6,541 bases of DNA from Thiohalobacter sp. (GCA_027030825.1 JALVEM010000555.1:1-6541); one strand, 5' to 3'. Numbered from the stretch's first letter, positions 1-6,369 are shown. Translations and numbers: made by a program. The notes: a model not told the origin generated them from the sequence alone.

Positions 1-677
1 ATACGTCCACGGTCGAGCACCGTGATGGTGTCGGCGATCTTGAAGGCGCTGTCGAGCTCGTGCGTGACGACGACGATGGTGATGCCCAGGGTGTCGCGAA
101 GCCGCAGAATCAGATCGTCGAGTTCCGCGGAGACCACCGGATCGAGACCGGCCGAGGGCTCGTCGAAGAACAGCAGTTGCGGATCCATGACCAGCGCCCG
201 CGCCAGTGCCGCCCGCTTGATCATGCCGCCGGAGAGCTGCGCGGGCATGAGGTCGTCGAATCCGGCCAGATTCACCACTTCCATCTTCATGCGCGCCATG
301 ATGCGCATGGTCCGTTCGTCGAGCCGCGCGTGTTCGCGCAACGGAAACATCACGTTCTCCAGCACCGTCATGGAATTGAAGAGCGCCCCGCCCTGGAAGG
401 AGACGCCGATGCGCCGGCGCAGGGCCTGCAGCTCGCGTGAGCCGATGCGATTGATGTCCTTGCCGAACAGCCGCACGGTGCCGGCGACGGGCCGCTCGAG
501 ACCCAGCAGATGCCGCAGCAGGGTCGACTTGCCGGATCCGCTGCCGCCCATGATGACGCGGATCTCGCCCCTGGCGACATGGAAATCGATGCCGTGCAAT
601 ATGCGGCGATCGCCGTAGGCCGCCTCGAGGCCCTCGACTTCCACCACCCGGTCCGTGTTCGAATTCCTCTCCGGCAT
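1..677 (-). CDS. mlaF: MlaF-family phospholipid ABC transporter ATPase (3' end cut by the window)
   Basis: The first 225 residues are present and the frame runs off the window edge in the sequence DRGR. It is the energy-supplying subunit of the MlaE permease encoded just upstream. All ABC ATPase motifs are visible: Walker A GGSGSGKST (44-52), Q-loop with Gln95 in SFQGGALF, signature LSGGMIKRAALARAL (148-162), Walker B LLFFDEP (168-174, Asp172 and Glu173), D-loop SAGLDP (175-180) and switch His206 in VVTHELD. The signature LSGGM and the FQGGALFNSMTV segment fit the MlaF/Ttg2A group. E. coli MlaF has about 269 residues, so roughly 40 are missing. The C-terminal region, where MlaF meets MlaB in E. 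coli, is the missing part, so STAS binding cannot be judged here. The ATG at 677 has GGGAGG 6 nt upstream. The permease-then-ATPase order is the reverse of E. coli mlaFE. Confidence 0.94.
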   Translation of the reverse strand, partial: MPERNSNTDRVVEVEGLEAAYGDRRILHGIDFHVARGEIRVIMGGSGSGKSTLLRHLLGLERPVAGTVRLFGKDINRIGSRELQALRRRIGVSFQGGALFNSMTVLENVMFPLREHARLDERTMRIMARMKMEVVNLAGFDDLMPAQLSGGMIKRAALARALVMDPQLLFFDEPSAGLDPVVSAELDDLILRLRDTLGITIVVVTHELDSAFKIADTITVLDRGR

Positions 678-683
678 CGCCGG
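671..683 (-). repeat. Small perfect inverted repeat over the mlaF start codon
   Basis: On the minus strand, CCGGC (683-679) and GCCGG (675-671) are perfect complements around the 3-nt loop GAT. The A and T of the start codon fall in the loop and its G is the first base of the 3' arm. The repeat directly follows the Shine-Dalgarno. It could tune initiation, but such short GC palindromes arise by chance in GC-rich DNA. Confidence 0.3.
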
Positions 684-689
684 CCTCCC
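684..689 (-). promoter_or_regulatory. Ribosome binding site of the mlaF-like gene
   Basis: The minus strand reads GGGAGG, 6 nt before the ATG at 677. A second copy of GGAGGCCGG lies 13 nt further upstream (701-693, against 688-680), within the 30-nt gap after the permease stop. Confidence 0.6.
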
Positions 690-707
690 TGTCCGGCCTC
701 CAGCGCC

Positions 708-1496
708 CTAACGACTCAGAAAGAAGGTGAAGATCATGTCGGCGACGATGATGGCCGCGATGCACAGGACCACCGATCGGGTGGTGGTCCTGCCGAGCCC
801 GTCGGCGCCGCCCCGGGCCATGAATCCGTTGGTGACGCCCACCAGCGTGATGAGCATGGCAAACACCAGGCTCTTGACCAGCCCCTGCATGAAGTCGCCA
901 ACCTCCAGGACCGAGAGCACGGCGTTCCAGAAGGCGGAGAAACTCATGTGCAGCTGGGTCACGCACAGCAGGCCACCGCCCGCCAGGGCCGTGACATCGG
1001 CCAGCACGGTGAGCACGGGCACCATGACCATCATCGCCACCAGCAGGGGCGAGACCAGATGACGTACCGGATTGATGCCCATCACCCGCAGGGCGTCGAT
1101 CTCCTGGGACATCTGCATGGCGCCGATGCGCGCCGCGATGGCGGAACCCGAACGACCCGCCACGACGATGCCCACGATGAGGGCACCGAACTCGCGGGTG
1201 ATCGAATAGCCCAGCCCCGGTATGACCTGGGCCTCGGCGCCGAAGTCGCGCAGGGTATAGATGCCCTGCAGGGCCATCATCACCCCGTTCGCGAAGGCGA
1301 GCACGCAGACGATGGGGATGGCGCTGACGCCGATCGTCACCATCTCCCGCGCGATGGCCGACAGGCGCACGGGCTGCCCGCGAAAGGCGCCGGTGAACAG
1401 CCAGTAGAGGCCTTCGAAGAGCAGCAGGCTGGCATAACCGAACTCGCTGACACCGGCATGCACGCGACGGCCGATGCCGATCGTCAGTGCCCGCAT
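708..1496 (-). CDS. mlaE: MlaE-family phospholipid ABC transporter permease
   Basis: This 262-residue inner-membrane permease is the normal length for MlaE (E. coli about 260). MlaE-type permeases work with an MlaF ATPase and an MCE protein such as MlaD to move phospholipids between inner and outer membranes. The conserved core is clear: REFGALIVGIVVAGRSGSAI (101-120), then AARIGAMQMSQEIDALRVMG (121-140) and INPVRHLVSP (141-150), which includes the coupling helix that contacts the ATPase. Hydrophobic segments fall at about 54-78, 98-120, 148-178, 205-225 and 241-260, and an amphipathic N-terminal helix is likely. It has no fused STAS domain, but a separate STAS gene ends 3 nt upstream. There is no strong Shine-Dalgarno at normal spacing, so translation is probably coupled to that gene. 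The ATPase gene follows after 30 nt. MCE and periplasmic partner genes are not in the window and may lie beyond position 1. Confidence 0.95.
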   Translation of the reverse strand: MRALTIGIGRRVHAGVSEFGYASLLLFEGLYWLFTGAFRGQPVRLSAIAREMVTIGVSAIPIVCVLAFANGVMMALQGIYTLRDFGAEAQVIPGLGYSITREFGALIVGIVVAGRSGSAIAARIGAMQMSQEIDALRVMGINPVRHLVSPLLVAMMVMVPVLTVLADVTALAGGGLLCVTQLHMSFSAFWNAVLSVLEVGDFMQGLVKSLVFAMLITLVGVTNGFMARGGADGLGRTTTRSVVLCIAAIIVADMIFTFFLSR

Positions 1497-1499
1497 GGC

Positions 1500-1838
1500 T
1501 CAGGCAGCCCCCTGGCCGACCGCCCTGGGCGACTGGCGGATGGTGAACACCTCGTCGAGCCGGGCGAGCTTGAGCACCTTCATGACCGTGCCGCCGACAC
1601 CCGACAGCGTGAACTCCACGCCCTGCTGACGGGCGAGCTGCAGCCCCTCGACCAGGGTCGCCACGCCGGAGCTGTCGATGTAGCTCACCTCCGACAGGTC
1701 GACCTCGACCGCCTGGCCGTTGCCGAGACAGGCCAGCAGCGCCTCCCGCACCCGGGGCGAAACGGCGAGGTCGATCTCGCCGGACAGCGCCATCCGCAGG
1801 TGGTCGGCGCCGGTATGAATCCGGATCTCGAAACTCAT
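1500..1838 (-). CDS. STAS-domain protein (RsbV/SpoIIAA/MlaB-like anti-sigma antagonist)
   Basis: This is a single-domain STAS protein of 112 residues. It starts MSFEIRIH, has the opening strand and turn GEIDLAVSPRVREAL (20-34), and carries the hallmark DLSEVSYIDSSGVATL (47-62). Ser56-Ser57 sit at the position phosphorylated in SpoIIAA and RsbV, so it should be a phospho-acceptor for the adjacent kinase and a substrate of the PP2C phosphatase. It also stands where a transporter STAS subunit would: 3 nt before an MlaE-type permease. In E. coli the STAS protein MlaB binds the ATPase MlaF, and some MlaE homologues carry an N-terminal STAS domain. It could therefore be a regulator, a transporter subunit, or both. 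The ATG at 1838 is supported by GGGAGGAGG just upstream and by the ATGA overlap with the kinase stop. Reading the frame further upstream to 2051 gives a low-complexity Arg/Pro/Ala stretch inside the kinase gene and was not accepted. Confidence 0.92.
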   Translation of the reverse strand: MSFEIRIHTGADHLRMALSGEIDLAVSPRVREALLACLGNGQAVEVDLSEVSYIDSSGVATLVEGLQLARQQGVEFTLSGVGGTVMKVLKLARLDEVFTIRQSPRAVGQGAA

Positions 1839-2242
1839 GCCTCCTCCCTCGTCCTGTTCAATCGCAGGCACAGTCCGTTCACATAGCCCCGGCCGGGATC
1901 GACGAGCCGCACCTCGTCGAGCAGGGCATGCATGAAAAGATTGCCCAGCCCCCCCGGCCGCTCGGGATCGGGAGGGCGCGGGCGCAGGGTCTCCTCGCTG
2001 ATCGGGCGTCCGCGGTCGCGCAGACAGGCCTCGATCCGGCGCTCGCTGCACCGGATCTCGATGGCGATGTCACCCGCCCCGTCCTGGCCGTGACGGATGA
2101 TGTTTGCGCAGGCCTCGTTGAGCGCGAGCAGAAAACGCTCCATGTCGTCGTGGGAGGCGCCGGAATCCAGAAGCAGGCTCCGGACCTGTTCACGCATGGG
2201 ACGCAGGGCTTCCGCCTCTGCGCGCATCTTCAACGTGGTCAC
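1835..2242 (-). CDS. RsbW/SpoIIAB-like anti-sigma-type serine kinase (HATPase_c_2)
   Basis: This small GHKL ATP-binding protein (135 residues from the chosen start) is the kinase/antagonist member of a partner-switching set. By family it phosphorylates a serine on a STAS protein and binds the unphosphorylated form. Counting from the GTG start, the N box is ALNEACANIIRHG with Glu43 and Asn47, the G1 box is DRGRP (Asp76, Gly78), and the G2 box is GGLGNLF (97-103) followed by HALLDEV. It lacks the dimerisation and phospho-His region of sensor histidine kinases. I chose GTG at 2242 because AGGGAGAG lies 7 nt upstream and because the protein then begins close to the usual family start. An in-frame ATG at 2263 has no good ribosome site and would add seven residues. 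The start lies inside the phosphatase gene, and the stop overlaps the STAS start as ATGA. No sigma factor partner is in the window, so the target is likely the STAS protein, and a sigma factor elsewhere remains possible. Confidence 0.88.
   Translation of the reverse strand: MTTLKMRAEAEALRPMREQVRSLLLDSGASHDDMERFLLALNEACANIIRHGQDGAGDIAIEIRCSERRIEACLRDRGRPISEETLRPRPPDPERPGGLGNLFMHALLDEVRLVDPGRGYVNGLCLRLNRTREEA
1840..1848 (-). promoter_or_regulatory. Ribosome binding site of the STAS gene
   Basis: The minus strand reads GGGAGGAGG, ending 1 nt before the ATG at 1838; the GGGAGG part is at a normal distance. It is the strongest Shine-Dalgarno tract in the window and sits inside the last codons of the kinase gene. 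This would favour making more STAS protein than kinase, the usual need in partner switching (inference). Confidence 0.6.
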
Positions 2243-3950
2243 CCGTTCTCTCCCTGCCTGCATGCCAGTCGATCACCATCAGGGTCAGATCGTCACGCGG
2301 GCTCCCTTCCCTGGGACGTACCCGCTCCAGAACGGCATGCAAGCGCCGTTCCAGCGGGTCGGACTGCACCATCCGCAGCAGGGAGACCAGTCCGTCGATG
2401 CCCAGCTCGCGCCCCATCACCTCGGCCTCCGTCACCCCGTCGGTGAAGAGGTACAGCGGCCCGTCGCGCAACGTGAAGGTCTCGGCCGTGTACTTGACCT
2501 CGGGCACGATTCCCAGGGGCGGACCATGCGCATGAAAGCGCCGTTCGGCGCCGCTTCCGCCCAGCTGCAGCGCCGGCAGATGCCCTGCGTTGACCAGTGT
2601 CACCGTGCCGCTGCGGGGTTCGAGCACACCGAGGATCATGGTCACGAACATGCCGCGGATGCTCTTCTCGACCAGCTCCCGGTTGAGCATGCCGGCCAGC
2701 ATGGCCGGGTTGGTGACCGCCTTGCCCAGGCAGTGAAACAGGCTGCTGGTCTTGGCCATCAGCAACGCGGCGTTCATGCCCTTGCCGGAGACATCGGCGA
2801 TGGCGAACTGGATCTGGCCGTCGTGCGTCAGAAAATAGTCGTAGAAATCGCCGGAGACCTGACGCGCGGAGACGTTGCATCCCGCCACCATCTCGAGGTC
2901 GCCCACCCGGTCCGGCAGCAGACTGCACTGCACCTCGCGCGCCAGCGACAGCTCCCGATTCAGCTCTTCGGCCATGCGATCCCGTTCGGAGAGTGCCTGC
3001 TCCAGGCGCCAGGTCTGCTCCTGGAAACTGAGGTTGTCCTCGGCCAGCAGCAGATTCGCCTCGCGCAGGACCTCGTCCCAGGAAACGTGGGCATCCCCGG
3101 TCGGGATGGACATGGCCTGTCCCGCCTCGCGATAGGCATCGACCGCCGCTTCCATCAGTCCGTCGAACGTCTCGTCCACCAGCCCGAGCCGTTCCTCGGC
3201 GCAGGCGCGCGCCCTGGCCAGGGCAGCGTGCCGCTCGCTGCCGGTGAAGACCGCGGCCATCCAGTCCGCGCATGCAGCGATGCGGCAGGCCAGCGCCAGC
3301 GACTCGTCCAGGCCGTCGAACAGGGGGGCGTGATGATGCCCGATGGGAATCGCCAGCTCCTTCGGCAATCCCCAGGCCTCGACCAGGTGGCGGGCGAGCT
3401 GGTCGTGCGTCTGGCCGAACAGCGCCCGTTCCTCGTCGAGGCGCCGGGCCGGATCCAGCCCCTGCAGGCGGACCGCTTCCGGGATGCGCTTCCGGTCCAG
3501 CCAGAACAGCATCAGGTAACCGAAATCCTGCAGCAGCCCGAAGGTGAAGGCCTCGTCCTCCGGATAGCCGGTCTCGCGGGCGATCACCCGGGCGCAGACT
3601 GCGCGCCACAGCGAAGCCTGCCAGAAGGCCTCCAGGGGAAATCCGGCCAGCGCGTCCTTGCGCACCATGTCGCGCAGGGCGACGCACAGGGCGATGTTGC
3701 GCAGCGAACGCTGACCGAGCAGCGTGATGGCATGGGGGACCGACTTGATCCGGCCGCCGAATCCGAAAAAGGGCGAGTTGACGATCCGCAGCATCTCGGC
3801 ACTCAGCACCGGATCGTGCTGGATGATACCGGCGAGTTTCCTGGCGGTGATCCGGCTGTCGGCGCAGGCACGCACCACGGCGAAGGCCTCGCCGGGCGGG
3901 TGCGGCAGATCGATGGGGCGCGGTTTCCTGTCTTGTGCTGCCAGCGCCAT
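2190..3950 (-). CDS. HDOD domain fused to SpoIIE/RsbU-type PP2C serine phosphatase
   Basis: The protein has 586 residues and no membrane segment, so it is probably cytoplasmic. The N-terminal part (about 14-275) is an HDOD domain: it has the helix-rich pattern IIQHDPVLSAEMLRIVNS, then ITLLG, LLQDFGYLML (139-148) and a GHHH motif (204-207). The HD pair of true phosphohydrolases reads QD (141-142), as expected for HDOD domains, which are thought to sense or bind rather than catalyse. A Glu/Arg-rich coiled coil follows (about 291-345). The C-terminal part (about 338-562) is a PP2C phosphatase of the SpoIIE/RsbU type: QCSLLP, SGDFYDYF (Asp368), ADVSGKG (Asp386), NAGH (454-457), LFTDGVTEA (Asp504) and DDLTL (553-557), so the metal-binding residues look intact. 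By family, it would dephosphorylate the STAS protein encoded two genes on. The ATG is 3 nt after the GGDEF-EAL stop. Its last codons overlap the kinase gene, which suggests coupled translation. Confidence 0.93.
   Translation of the reverse strand: MALAAQDRKPRPIDLPHPPGEAFAVVRACADSRITARKLAGIIQHDPVLSAEMLRIVNSPFFGFGGRIKSVPHAITLLGQRSLRNIALCVALRDMVRKDALAGFPLEAFWQASLWRAVCARVIARETGYPEDEAFTFGLLQDFGYLMLFWLDRKRIPEAVRLQGLDPARRLDEERALFGQTHDQLARHLVEAWGLPKELAIPIGHHHAPLFDGLDESLALACRIAACADWMAAVFTGSERHAALARARACAEERLGLVDETFDGLMEAAVDAYREAGQAMSIPTGDAHVSWDEVLREANLLLAEDNLSFQEQTWRLEQALSERDRMAEELNRELSLAREVQCSLLPDRVGDLEMVAGCNVSARQVSGDFYDYFLTHDGQIQFAIADVSGKGMNAALLMAKTSSLFHCLGKAVTNPAMLAGMLNRELVEKSIRGMFVTMILGVLEPRSGTVTLVNAGHLPALQLGGSGAERRFHAHGPPLGIVPEVKYTAETFTLRDGPLYLFTDGVTEAEVMGRELGIDGLVSLLRMVQSDPLERRLHAVLERVRPREGSPRDDLTLMVIDWHAGRERTGDHVEDARRGGSPASHA
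2248..2255 (-). promoter_or_regulatory. Ribosome binding site that decides the kinase start
   Basis: The minus strand reads AGGGAGAG, with GGGAG ending 7 nt before GTG 2242. The upstream ATG at 2263 has no comparable purine-rich site at the right distance. The site lies within the 3' coding end of the phosphatase gene. Confidence 0.5.
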
Positions 3951-3953
3951 GGA

Positions 3954-6359
3954 TCAGCACCCTCTCCCGGTCAGCGGGATCACGCTGGCGGTCCTGCCCG
4001 GGGCCCGGAAGAGCTCGCTGGCCGGACGGGGCGGGTCCACAAGGTAGCCTTGCACGAAATCCACGCCGAGGGCGCGCAGCGCCACCAGGGCAGACTCGTT
4101 TTCCACGAATTCGGCAATGGTGCGGATGCCCAGGGCATGGGCCACTTCGTTGACCGACCGCACCATGACGCGATCGACCGGATCCGTATCGATATTGCGA
4201 ATGAAGGAACCGTCGATCTTGAGAAAATCCACCGCCAACCCCTTGAGATAGGCATAGGAACTGACGCCCGTGCCGAAATCGTCCAGCGCGAAACGGCACC
4301 CGAGACGGCGGATCTCGCCGATGAAACGCTTCGCCTTGGCCAGATTGTTGATGGCGGCGGTCTCCGTGATCTCGAAAGTGATCCGGGCGGGATCGACACC
4401 GTGGCGGTCGATGCACTCGCGCACGAAGCACTCCAGATCCTCGCTGCCCATGGACTGACCCGAAAGATTGATCGAGAAACCCGTTCCCGGACGCGCCTTC
4501 CCGACCCGGGCCAGCAGCGACAGCGCCGCCTCGATGACCCATCGGTCGATCTCGCTCATCAGCTGATAACGCTCGGCTGCGGGGATGAAACAGCCGGGAG
4601 ACACCAGGTCGCCCTCCTCGTCCCGCATGCGGACCAGCACTTCGTAGTGCTCGCGCCTACCGGGCGCATCCGCCGGCACGATGGGCTGCAGAAACAGCTC
4701 GAAACGCCCGTTGGCCAGGGCCTCGCGGATGCGCGTGAGCATGGCCATCTCGCTTCTGCGCCTGAGCAGCTGTTCGTCGTCGCTGCGATAGAGCATGACA
4801 CGATTGCGCCCGGCTTCCTTGGCGGCGTAACAGGCCATGTCCGCAGCGGCCAGGACTTCCTGTGATGTGCCTTCACCCTCGATCGGGGCCAGGCCGATGC
4901 TGGCACTGGCCTGAAAGACCTTGCCGTTCCAGTGAAAGCGATAGGACTGAATGGCCTCCAGCAGACCCTCCGCCACCCGTTCGGCCTGTTCCAGCGGGCA
5001 GAAGTTCAGGATGATGGCGAATTCGTCACCCCCCAGTCTGGCCAGGAAATCCGCCCTGCGCACCTTCTGCACGAGATGCGCGGCCAGCCCGCGAAGGAAA
5101 TCGTCTCCCGCCGCATGGCCACAGGTGTCGTTGATGACCTTGAACTGGTCGAGATCGATATAGCACAGGGTATGCCTGACCCCGTCACGCTGCGCCTGCT
5201 CCAGACAGCGCTGGAGTTCCCGGTCGAACTCGCGACGGTTGTAGAACCCGGTGAGCGGATCGTGGCTGGCCTGGAAACTGAGCTCCTCCTGCAGCGCCTT
5301 TTCCTCGCTGATGTCGTGCATGATCATGACGGCGCCGTGAACCGCCTCGCCATTGCCGTGGATGGGCGCAATGGAATAGACCACGGAGATACGGCGACCG
5401 TCGCCCGGCATCAGGCTGTAGTGGGAATCTCCGTCGATGACGCGGCGATGGCGCAGGCATTCCTCCAGCGGCAGGGTGACTTCCTCGCGGTTGTATTCGT
5501 CGATCAGATGCAGGCACTCGCACAGACGCCTGCCACGGAGCGCTTCCGCAGGCTTGCCGAGAAACCGTTCCGCCACCGGATTGACGAACCGTATGCGCCC
5601 CCTGGCATCGGTGGTGATGACTCCGTCGGCGATCGACTCCAGCGTCACCTGTGCCAGTTCGAGCGCGTTCTGGGCTTCCTCCTGCGCCGACTTCAGCCGC
5701 GCCACGGCGACGTTCATGAAGTTGGCGAGGCGACCGAATTCGTCGTCCCGCGTATCGTCGAACCGCAACTCGGAGTCGCCTTCGGAGATGCGATTGGCGA
5801 TCTCGGCCATCTTCATGATGGGGCGCGTGAGCACGTGTTCCAGGACATATTTGAGAAGAAACCCCATCACGAGCAGGAGCATGCCCAGCGTCAGCAGCAG
5901 CCGGGTGCGCTCCGCATGGATCTCGGCATCGAGCGGCGGAAAGACGATCTCCAGCCGATATTCCTCCGAATCGTCGGCGCCCGGAACCGGAATCCGCCGC
6001 GTGACGACATCGCCCTTGCCGGCATCATCGATCCGGCCGATCTCCAGCAGTTCGCCCTTCTGCCCGTGTACACGGACGATGCGCTGGCGGGCATCCAGCC
6101 GATGACGCTCACGGAAGGCCGCAGCCGCCCTGGCGAAATCACCGTCGTTGTCGATCAGCAGGCGCTGGAATTCGAATGCGTGGGCATCGGCCTCCCGATG
6201 GCGTTCGTACAGACTCGACTCGCGCTTTTCGTTGACCAGGAAGAGGGTCACCAGCACTCCGACGACGATCAGCCCCCAGAACACGATGACAGTGACCTTG
6301 GTGGAGAGCGTCATCTGCCCCTGTCCTGCGCTCCCGCCGTGCTGCTCTAGCCGAGCCAT
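3954..6359 (-). CDS. Membrane-bound HAMP-PAS-GGDEF-EAL c-di-GMP cyclase/phosphodiesterase
   Basis: This 801-residue protein probably makes and/or breaks cyclic di-GMP at the inner membrane. Domains in order: TM helix about 22-43; a periplasmic segment about 44-152 with no recognised fold; TM helix about 153-177; HAMP about 178-230 (starts LTRPI); PAS about 236-350; GGDEF about 362-525; EAL about 535-785. The cyclase site looks intact: DPLTGFYNRR, metal Asp402, substrate residues Asn410 and Asp419, and GGDEF at 443-447. An RxxD product-inhibition site (R434-D437) sits five residues before it. The EAL signature reads EVL (573-575), but the family catalytic residues appear present: Glu573, Asn631, Glu663, Asp693-Asp694 (DDFGTG), Lys714, Glu753 and Gln770. 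Both activities are therefore possible; the dominant one cannot be told from sequence. The ATG at 6359 is preferred over Met16 because GGAGG lies 5 nt upstream. The stop is 3 nt before the HDOD-PP2C gene, so they are likely cotranscribed. Confidence 0.95.
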   Translation of the reverse strand: MARLEQHGGSAGQGQMTLSTKVTVIVFWGLIVVGVLVTLFLVNEKRESSLYERHREADAHAFEFQRLLIDNDGDFARAAAAFRERHRLDARQRIVRVHGQKGELLEIGRIDDAGKGDVVTRRIPVPGADDSEEYRLEIVFPPLDAEIHAERTRLLLTLGMLLLVMGFLLKYVLEHVLTRPIMKMAEIANRISEGDSELRFDDTRDDEFGRLANFMNVAVARLKSAQEEAQNALELAQVTLESIADGVITTDARGRIRFVNPVAERFLGKPAEALRGRRLCECLHLIDEYNREEVTLPLEECLRHRRVIDGDSHYSLMPGDGRRISVVYSIAPIHGNGEAVHGAVMIMHDISEEKALQEELSFQASHDPLTGFYNRREFDRELQRCLEQAQRDGVRHTLCYIDLDQFKVINDTCGHAAGDDFLRGLAAHLVQKVRRADFLARLGGDEFAIILNFCPLEQAERVAEGLLEAIQSYRFHWNGKVFQASASIGLAPIEGEGTSQEVLAAADMACYAAKEAGRNRVMLYRSDDEQLLRRRSEMAMLTRIREALANGRFELFLQPIVPADAPGRREHYEVLVRMRDEEGDLVSPGCFIPAAERYQLMSEIDRWVIEAALSLLARVGKARPGTGFSINLSGQSMGSEDLECFVRECIDRHGVDPARITFEITETAAINNLAKAKRFIGEIRRLGCRFALDDFGTGVSSYAYLKGLAVDFLKIDGSFIRNIDTDPVDRVMVRSVNEVAHALGIRTIAEFVENESALVALRALGVDFVQGYLVDPPRPASELFRAPGRTASVIPLTGRGC

Positions 6360-6364
6360 GCCAT

Positions 6365-6369
6365 CCTCC
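6365..6369 (-). promoter_or_regulatory. Ribosome binding site of the GGDEF-EAL gene
   Basis: On the minus strand this is a GGAGG Shine-Dalgarno core, 5 nt before the ATG at 6359. It supports that start over the in-frame Met16, whose upstream sequence is weaker. It lies in the 34-nt gap after the DUF2892 stop codon; the gap holds no recognisable terminator stem. Confidence 0.7.

Noticed and set aside
510..1886. Plus-strand open frame of 458 codons, very rich in His, Gln, Asp and Gly
   Set aside because: It runs opposite the permease, the STAS gene and the start of the ATPase gene. The composition is a shadow of hydrophobic permease codons, not a metal-binding protein.
1839..2051. N-terminal extension of the STAS frame
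   Set aside because: The extension is Arg/Pro/Ala-rich and overlaps the kinase gene; the strong ribosome site and ATGA overlap fix the start at 1838.
1835..2263. Sensor histidine kinase
   Set aside because: The protein is only the ATP-binding fold, with no H-box or dimerisation helices; size and motifs match RsbW/SpoIIAB-type serine kinases.
3300..3950. HD-GYP or HD phosphodiesterase activity in the N-terminal domain of the phosphatase
   Set aside because: There is no GYP motif and the HD pair reads QD; the pattern is that of HDOD domains, which are not known as hydrolases.
2293..4542. Minus-strand open frame of 749 codons in another frame
   Set aside because: It spans two well-supported genes out of frame and gives low-complexity Arg/Gly/Ala sequence with no domain.
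2097..4865. Plus-strand open frame of 922 codons
   Set aside because: It lies opposite the phosphatase, GGDEF-EAL and kinase genes, whose domains are unmistakable. Its translation is His/Gln/Arg-rich with no domain motif, as expected for the complement of GC-rich coding DNA.
4932..6350. Plus-strand open frame of 472 codons
   Set aside because: It is fully antisense to the GGDEF-EAL gene, has no recognisable motif, and mirrors the codon bias of the true strand.
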